Shown here: piece after piece, positions 49,825 to 54,156 of the stretch | How positions within the stretch are numbered: position 1 is the stretch's first letter | Layout: every line of letters begins with the position of its first letter | Source: Chloroflexota bacterium | GTDB lineage: Bacteria; Chloroflexota; Anaerolineae; B4-G1 | Assembly: GCA_012514315.1 (NCBI GenBank) | Contig: JAAZAN010000009.1 | Span: 1-54,156, forward strand | Direction of reading: 5' to 3' | Length of the DNA: 54,156 bases | Notes under the pieces: model-generated | Told to the model about the DNA's origin: nothing | The model's database searches: none | The model's input: the letters and a program-made list of their open reading frames with translations, nothing else | Made by a program: the position numbers and the translations under genes

Positions 49825-50991
49825 ATGAAAGAGACAATGACCAGTTTCGAGCGCCTCGAGAAGGCCTGGAATCTTGAGGAGGCCGATCGGGTGCCGGTCG
49901 CGCCCATCAACTGTTATATCATTCCATACCTGGGCAATATCTCCATTCGAGAGATGTTCTTTGAGCCTGAGAAGTTGATCCAGGCCACGATCGATACACG
50001 TGAACTCCTGGGCGTGGGTGATTTCATCGATCCCAATATCACAACACTGAACCACTTGAGCATGTTTGGTCGCGCCGGCTGGGATCAGGCGACGCTTGAC
50101 TGGCGCCTGTGGGATGACTTTCCACCGGAGGGCAACTTGCCCAGTCTGTACGAGAAGCCGATCATCGAGGACTACGACGATGTGATGGAGCGCGGTTTCG
50201 CCCCCATTCTCTATAGCAAAGGCGTGGGGCCAGATATCTTCACTCGTAGCATTGATGACTTCCTGTACTATGAATACGATTACCCGCAGGTGTACGCGGC
50301 GGCGTGGCGCAAGTACGTGTTCGAATATGATGTGCCGCTGTTGATGGGGGGACGGGCGTGTCATCCGCTGGACATGCTCCAGTACTATCGTGGTATCTCC
50401 AACCTGACGCGTGACATCTTCCAGCGTCCCGAGAAAGTCAAGGAGATCTGCGAGTGGTTCACAGAATACGAGTGTGCGTTGGCTATGCGTGACGCGATCG
50501 TGATGGGCGCAGGTGAGGTCCCTGGGGCCGAGATCATCTTCTTCGTCAACGGTGGCCCTCCTGGTATGACACCAAGGATCTTCAATGAGTTCTTCTGGCC
50601 ATACGCCAAGAAGATGATTGATACCTTTGTAAATCGAGGCTTCAAAGTCTACTGTCATTGGGACAATGACCTGACGCCTCACCTGGATACGATCAGCCAT
50701 ATGGCCGATGGCCTGCCCAAGGGCAAGTTGCTCCTCGACCTGGAAAAGACGAATATGAAGAAGGCCAAGGAGGTGCTGGGCGGCAAGATTTGCATCTACG
50801 GCAATGTGCCTTCGGCTCTTCTGTGCTATGGCACGCCTGATGAAGTCGACGCCTACTGCAAGCAGTTGATTGACGACTGTGCGCCAGGCGGTGGTTACGT
50901 ACTGGGAACGGAATGTGAAGTGCCCTGGAATGCCAAGCCAGAGAACGTGAGAGCGGTTGTTGATGCAGCCAGCAAGTATGGCTGGTATTGA
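49825..50991 (+). CDS. URO-D family methyltransferase of the corrinoid operon
   Basis: A 388-residue URO-D superfamily protein of the methylcobamide/substrate methyltransferase kind. Marks: MTSFERLEKAWNLEEADRVPVAPINCY at the start, GVGPDIFTRSIDDFLYYEYDY, FFVNGGPPGMTPRIFNEFFWPYAKKMID, and the zinc-site region FKVYCHWDND (Cys-His) with GTECEVPWNAKPEN near the end. TAGGAGG precedes the ATG. It is cotranscribed with the corrinoid protein, so it probably moves a methyl group to or from it. The substrate (methylated amine, betaine, phenol or sugar) cannot be told. A strong terminator follows. Confidence 0.9.
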   Translation: MKETMTSFERLEKAWNLEEADRVPVAPINCYIIPYLGNISIREMFFEPEKLIQATIDTRELLGVGDFIDPNITTLNHLSMFGRAGWDQATLDWRLWDDFPPEGNLPSLYEKPIIEDYDDVMERGFAPILYSKGVGPDIFTRSIDDFLYYEYDYPQVYAAAWRKYVFEYDVPLLMGGRACHPLDMLQYYRGISNLTRDIFQRPEKVKEICEWFTEYECALAMRDAIVMGAGEVPGAEIIFFVNGGPPGMTPRIFNEFFWPYAKKMIDTFVNRGFKVYCHWDNDLTPHLDTISHMADGLPKGKLLLDLEKTNMKKAKEVLGGKICIYGNVPSALLCYGTPDEVDAYCKQLIDDCAPGGGYVLGTECEVPWNAKPENVRAVVDAASKYGWY

Positions 50992-51021
50992 TCACAACAA
51001 ACCTGTAGTGCCGCGTGGGGT

Positions 51022-51063
51022 AACAGGGCTTGCGGGTGTCACCAGCGCCCCGCAAGCCCTGTT
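51022..51063 (+). terminator. Terminator of the corrinoid operon
   Basis: Perfect 15-bp stem AACAGGGCTTGCGGG/CCCGCAAGCCCTGTT with a 12-base loop, followed by GTTGCGG rather than a T-run. Confidence 0.7.
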
Positions 51064-51149
51064 GTTGCGGTGGATCCTTGGTGATCAGACGGTGTGCGGT
51101 TCGAGTGCTTCTGTGTCATTGACGCGCCAGCATAGCGGGCCGTGGCGGC

Positions 51150-51179
51150 TTGTGTTAGCATCGTTGTTCATGTTATAAT
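51150..51179 (+). promoter_or_regulatory. Promoter of the amino acid importer
   Basis: TTGTGT (51150-51155), 18 bp, perfect TATAAT (51174-51179). The leader is about 50 bases. Confidence 0.6.
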
Positions 51180-51235
51180 GCTGAAATCGGTACCGTCCAA
51201 AGATATATTTCGCAGAGAGGGGAGGAGTCAGGTAG

Positions 51236-52042
51236 ATGGCGAAGACAGTGTGGGGAGTCATAGTAGTTCTGGTGGTGTTGAGCCTGGTGGCAACCGGCTG
51301 CGCTGCTGTTCCAGCAGAGGTGCCGGCGCCAGGTGGAGCGCAGCAGGATGTCACCGACCTGGGAGGACGCAAGCTAATCTGGGCCGTGGACAATGCCTAT
51401 CCACCGTTTAGCTTCTTGGATGAGGAGGGTAACGGGATCGGATTCGACTACGACCTGGCCGAGGAGGTCTGCAAGCACGCCAATTGCACACTGGAGTTCA
51501 AGGAATTTGCCTGGGACGGCATCTTTGAGGCGGCCCAAGCCGGTGAATTCGATATCAATATGGGTGGGTGTACTGTCTCTGTGGACCGCGCGAAGGTAGT
51601 CGATTTCTCCGATCCATTCTACGAATACGGACAGGTCATCCTCGTTCGGGCCGACGATACGGCGATTACGGATGAGGCTGCGTTGGCAGCCGGCAGTCAG
51701 AAGATCGGCACGCAAGCCGGCACGACCAATGAGATTACCGCGATCGAGAAGTTTGGTGAGGACCGAGTCACTCTCTTCGACACCTTTGAGATGCCCGTGG
51801 TGGCGCTCCTGTCAGGTGATGTCGATGCCGTTGTGATTGATGAGGTGGCTGCGATTGGCTTTATGTCGGAGGACCCTGGCAAGCTTAAGATCGCCTTCAG
51901 CATCACTGGTGGTGAAGTGCTGGCTCTCTTCATGCCCCCTGGCAGTGAGATTCAGCCGGCGGTTGATCAGGCCCTCAACGAAATGTGGGACGATGGGACA
52001 ATGCAGGCGCTGATCGACAAGTGGTTCTCGCGCAGCCAGTAA
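51236..52042 (+). CDS. Amino-acid ABC importer, substrate-binding lipoprotein
   Basis: A 268-residue SBP_bac_3 binding protein. Lipoprotein signal with lipobox LVATGC (Cys22), short Ala/Pro tether, then LIWAVDNAYPPFSFLDEEGNGIGFDYDLAEEVC, the ligand-pocket CTVSVDRAKVVDFSDPFYEYGQVILVR, IGTQAGTTNEITAI, and DAVVIDEVAAIGF. It delivers a polar or basic amino acid to the following permease. GGGAGGAG precedes the ATG at slightly long spacing. A hairpin at 52104-52145 separates it from the permease gene, probably favouring binding-protein mRNA. Confidence 0.94.
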   Translation: MAKTVWGVIVVLVVLSLVATGCAAVPAEVPAPGGAQQDVTDLGGRKLIWAVDNAYPPFSFLDEEGNGIGFDYDLAEEVCKHANCTLEFKEFAWDGIFEAAQAGEFDINMGGCTVSVDRAKVVDFSDPFYEYGQVILVRADDTAITDEAALAAGSQKIGTQAGTTNEITAIEKFGEDRVTLFDTFEMPVVALLSGDVDAVVIDEVAAIGFMSEDPGKLKIAFSITGGEVLALFMPPGSEIQPAVDQALNEMWDDGTMQALIDKWFSRSQ

Positions 52043-52103
52043 GTCTGGTGTTGTGCAGGAGGTTGAGAGGCTCGCTTCCTGCTGAATGATCCAGACAAGA
52101 TAG

Positions 52104-52145
52104 GCGGGGTTGCAGACAACGGTGACGCGATATCTGCAACCCCGC
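52104..52145 (+). terminator. Hairpin between binding protein and permease
   Basis: 13-bp stem GCGGGGTTGCAGA/TCTGCAACCCCGC, 16-base loop, no T-run. Likely 3'-stabilises the binding-protein message and partly limits read-through. Confidence 0.6.
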
Positions 52146-52230
52146 TCCGTGATTGCCCTCAGACTCAATTCTCCAGCATTGTGATACTGCGAGGTTGTTC
52201 CTGTTCATCCTGCAAAGGACACATGACGGT

Positions 52231-53091
52231 ATGGACGGACAAAACGATAGAGGACGACTGTGGCCGGTCTCGTGGACCCAGGGATTGCGCAGACTGCCCT
52301 GGTGGCTGTTGATTCTGCTTCTGACCGGTCTGATAATCGTCTACTCATTTATCAGTTCAGAGAAATACCAGGATGCGCTAGAGTTTCTCATACCCGGCAT
52401 ACGCCTGACGGTCACGTTGGCTTTGGTCTCATTTGCTATATCCCTCATTTTTGGGCTCATTGCTGGGCTTGGCCGTGTCTCCAAGAACCCGATCGCGTTC
52501 ACGTTGGCGACGCTGTATGTAGAGATCATTCGTGGTGTGCCGCTGCTTGTGCAGATCCTTTACGTCGCGTTTGTGATTGTGCCGGGTATCGTTACGTTGC
52601 TGAACTGGACGGGGCGTCTGATCTATGGTTTTGGATTCGCGCCTCTGTTTGGCTTCGCCTACTACCTTGCACAGCTCAGTATTCAGGATATGGACATGAC
52701 GGTCCGTGGAGTGGCCGCTCTGGCCTTTGGCTACGGTGCGTACGAGGCCGAGGTGTTCCGCGCGGGGATAGAAGCCATCTCCAAGGGACAGATGGAGGCA
52801 GCCCGCTCTCTGGGCATGAGCTACATTCAGGCGATGCGACACATCATTCTTCCTCAGGCTGTGCGCGTGATTCTGCCTCCTTTGGGCAATGACTTCATCT
52901 CTATGCTGAAGGACACATCGCTCGTGTCAGCATTGGCAATTCGCGAGCTCACCCAACTGGGCCGGCTGTACCGTGGGCGCACCTACCGTACTTTCGAGAC
53001 ATGGAACACCGTCGCTTTCCTGTATTTGAGTATGACGTTGATCCTCTCGCTGCTGGTCAGAGGACTTGAGAAGAAGATGACGGTGGACTAA
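52231..53091 (+). CDS. Amino-acid ABC importer, permease
   Basis: A 286-residue HisM/GlnP-type membrane permease. TM segments at WWLLILLLTGLIIVYSFI, GIRLTVTLALVSFAISLIFGLIAG, PLLVQILYVAFVIVPGIV and YLSMTLILSLLV; the ATPase-coupling loop EAARSLGMSYIQAMRHIILPQAVRVILPPLGND with EAA-G pattern is clear, as is VEIIRGVPLLVQ. Start ATG 52231 (AAAGGA upstream). It works with the ATPase encoded 65 bases downstream. Confidence 0.94.
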   Translation: MDGQNDRGRLWPVSWTQGLRRLPWWLLILLLTGLIIVYSFISSEKYQDALEFLIPGIRLTVTLALVSFAISLIFGLIAGLGRVSKNPIAFTLATLYVEIIRGVPLLVQILYVAFVIVPGIVTLLNWTGRLIYGFGFAPLFGFAYYLAQLSIQDMDMTVRGVAALAFGYGAYEAEVFRAGIEAISKGQMEAARSLGMSYIQAMRHIILPQAVRVILPPLGNDFISMLKDTSLVSALAIRELTQLGRLYRGRTYRTFETWNTVAFLYLSMTLILSLLVRGLEKKMTVD

Positions 53092-53104
53092 GTTGGCGCT
53101 ACAG

Positions 53105-53133
53105 CATCCAGGCCCGTTGATCGGGCCCGGATG
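53105..53133 (+). other. Hairpin between permease and ATPase genes
   Basis: CATCC-GGCCCG paired with CGGGCC-GGATG (one A-C mismatch), five-base loop. No T-run; a processing or stabilising structure. Confidence 0.45.
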
Positions 53134-53156
53134 TCTGCCGTCGGAAGGGGTGCGAG

Positions 53157-53939
53157 ATGGAAGATCACTGCGTTGAGGTCAACGACGACATCATCATACG
53201 GATTCAGGATATCTATAAGAGCTTCAACCGCGAGCGAATCAAGGCGGTTCGCGGTGTCAGTCTGGACGTCCGTCGCGGAGAGGTTGTGGTGATTGTGGGG
53301 CCGAGTGGCTCTGGGAAGAGTACCCTGCTACGCTGTATCAACCATCTGGAACCGATCGACCGGGGCAGCATTGCTGTGGATGGCATCCCGGTTACCGGCG
53401 ACAAAGCGACCATCAACAAGATCCGTGAGGAAGTCGGGATGGTGTTCCAGCAGTTCAATCTGTTCCCTCACCTCACTGTATTGAGGAACATCACTCTGGC
53501 TCAACGGGTTGTGCGTAAGAAATCCGTGGACGAGGCAGAGGCCATTGCCATGGATCTTCTCGCCAAAGTAGGCATCTCAGACAAGGCACAGGCCTATCCC
53601 GCCCAGCTCTCAGGCGGGCAACAGCAGCGCGTGGCCATCGCTCGAGCCTTGGCGATGCAGCCCAAGATCATGATGTTTGACGAACCGACGTCCGCGCTGG
53701 ATCCGGAGATGATCAAAGAGGTACTGGACGTGATGCTCAGCCTGGCGCGCGAGGGGATGACTATGCTGGTCGTCTCCCACGAGATGGGGTTTGCTCGCGA
53801 GGCTGCCGACCGTATCATCTTCATGGATGAGGGCAGGATTGTCGAGATTCTCACCCCGATCGAGATGAGGGCGGCCTGTCAGAATCCGGAGCTGGCCAAG
53901 GAAGAGCGGACGCGTCGGTTCTTGAGCAAGATACTGTAG
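53157..53939 (+). CDS. Amino-acid ABC importer, ATPase (GlnQ-type)
   Basis: A 260-residue ABC ATPase. Walker [10 protein letters not shown] (about residues 48-56), Q-loop [16 protein letters not shown], signature [17 protein letters not shown], Walker [17 protein letters not shown]-loop [15 protein letters not shown]. The [16 protein letters not shown] and NLFPHLT patterns identify the polar amino acid (GlnQ/HisP) group. An eight-residue acidic N-terminal extension is present. GGAAGGGG precedes the ATG. Third gene of the importer operon. Confidence 0.95.
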   Translation: MEDHCVEVNDDIIIRIQDIYKSFNRERIKAVRGVSLDVRRGEVVVIVGPSGSGKSTLLRCINHLEPIDRGSIAVDGIPVTGDKATINKIREEVGMVFQQFNLFPHLTVLRNITLAQRVVRKKSVDEAEAIAMDLLAKVGISDKAQAYPAQLSGGQQQRVAIARALAMQPKIMMFDEPTSALDPEMIKEVLDVMLSLAREGMTMLVVSHEMGFAREAADRIIFMDEGRIVEILTPIEMRAACQNPELAKEERTRRFLSKIL

Positions 53940-54003
53940 AAGGTCGGTTCGTGTGCGGTCTGACCGTGGGCGTAGGCAGACAATATGGCCAGGAGCTGGA
54001 GTA

Positions 54004-54156
54004 ATGAGGATTGAGGTGGATTGCACTCGTATCAAGCGCAACACCGAGACTGTGGTACGGATGTGCGCGAAACACGGCATTGATTTGGTCGGGGTGACAA
54101 AGGCTTGCTGTGGGCATCCTGACGTCGCGCGTGCGATCCTCGCGGGTGGTGTCCGG
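54004..54156 (+). CDS. Alanine/ornithine racemase family protein, N-terminus only
   Basis: Start of a gene cut by the window edge (51 codons). It reads MRIEVDCTRIKRNTETVVRM, then GIDLVGVTKACCGHPDVARAILAGG, the PLP-binding opening of the YhfX/ornithine-racemase-like alanine racemase family (Lys in VTKACCG binds PLP). It follows the amino acid importer by 64 bases, consistent with racemisation of an imported amino acid. Incomplete: the remaining sequence is outside the window. Confidence 0.88.
   Translation, partial: MRIEVDCTRIKRNTETVVRMCAKHGIDLVGVTKACCGHPDVARAILAGGVR

Overview
The window looks like a chromosomal stretch of a Chloroflexota bacterium, probably an Anaerolineae-like lineage. This is inferred from style, not from a marker gene. 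The clues are moderately high GC, lipoproteins and anchored proteins with Thr/Pro-rich linkers, SigA-type promoters, a T-box leader, many small zinc-ribbon/TM proteins, and very compact gene ends that often overlap convergently. There is no rRNA, phage, insertion sequence or CRISPR array.

Layout. 1-4.7 kb: pyruvate kinase, a zinc-ribbon membrane protein, and a MoxR ATPase/DUF58 pair. 4.6-12.1 kb: five tandem paralogous MFS transporters on the minus strand, ending in a translationally coupled VTT-family membrane protein; two near-identical promoters (TTGACG, 16 bp, TACACT) split the array into two transcription units. 12.4-15 kb: a questin-oxidase-like protein, then a DUF333 lipoprotein and a triplicated-domain protein that share one frame and are separated by one TAA. 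15.1-19.5 kb: a Leu-specific T-box (specifier CTC) controlling a metallo-beta-lactamase-fold hydrolase and leuS, preceded by two tRNA-Ala genes with a consensus promoter. 19.5-25.8 kb: membrane or secreted proteins (HExxH protease, PpiC lipoprotein, Thr/Pro-rich protein), a RecA/KaiC-like ATPase and an aconitase X. 25.7-30.8 kb: a minus-strand cassette of two DUF488 proteins, a dual-OB-like protein and a RecQ with a TPR-like N-terminal extension. 31.05 kb: a lysine-rich 29-residue mini-gene.

31.1-42.5 kb is a minus-strand catabolic region: ribokinase, an enolase-superfamily sugar-acid dehydratase, a KDG-type kinase, a KDPG-type aldolase, a URO-D-family protein, RidA, a SelA/DgaE-like PLP enzyme, a large ADP-ribosylglycohydrolase-family protein, tRNA-Asn, a second ADP-ribosylglycohydrolase and a clan-A glycoside hydrolase. 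It reads as an Entner-Doudoroff-like route (dehydrate, phosphorylate, cleave) for a sugar acid or amino sugar acid, with glycosidic-bond hydrolases attached. It contains no recognisable transporter.

42.7-48.2 kb: a methyltransferase with a near-leaderless promoter, a small transaldolase (FSA/TalC type), mogA-moeA, a DUF1786 protein and an orphan amino-acid-binding lipoprotein. 48.2-54.2 kb: an Lrp/AsnC regulator divergent from a corrinoid methyl-transfer operon (64-residue protein, B12-binding protein, URO-D-type methyltransferase), then a polar amino acid ABC importer (binding protein, permease, ATPase) and the start of an alanine/ornithine-racemase-family gene cut by the window edge.

The best candidates for something undescribed are the RecQ/dual-OB/DUF488 cassette, the RidA plus SelA-like plus URO-D sugar-acid operon, the five-member MFS array, the in-frame stop in the DUF333-repeat gene, and the roughly 115-residue insertion in the LeuRS editing domain.
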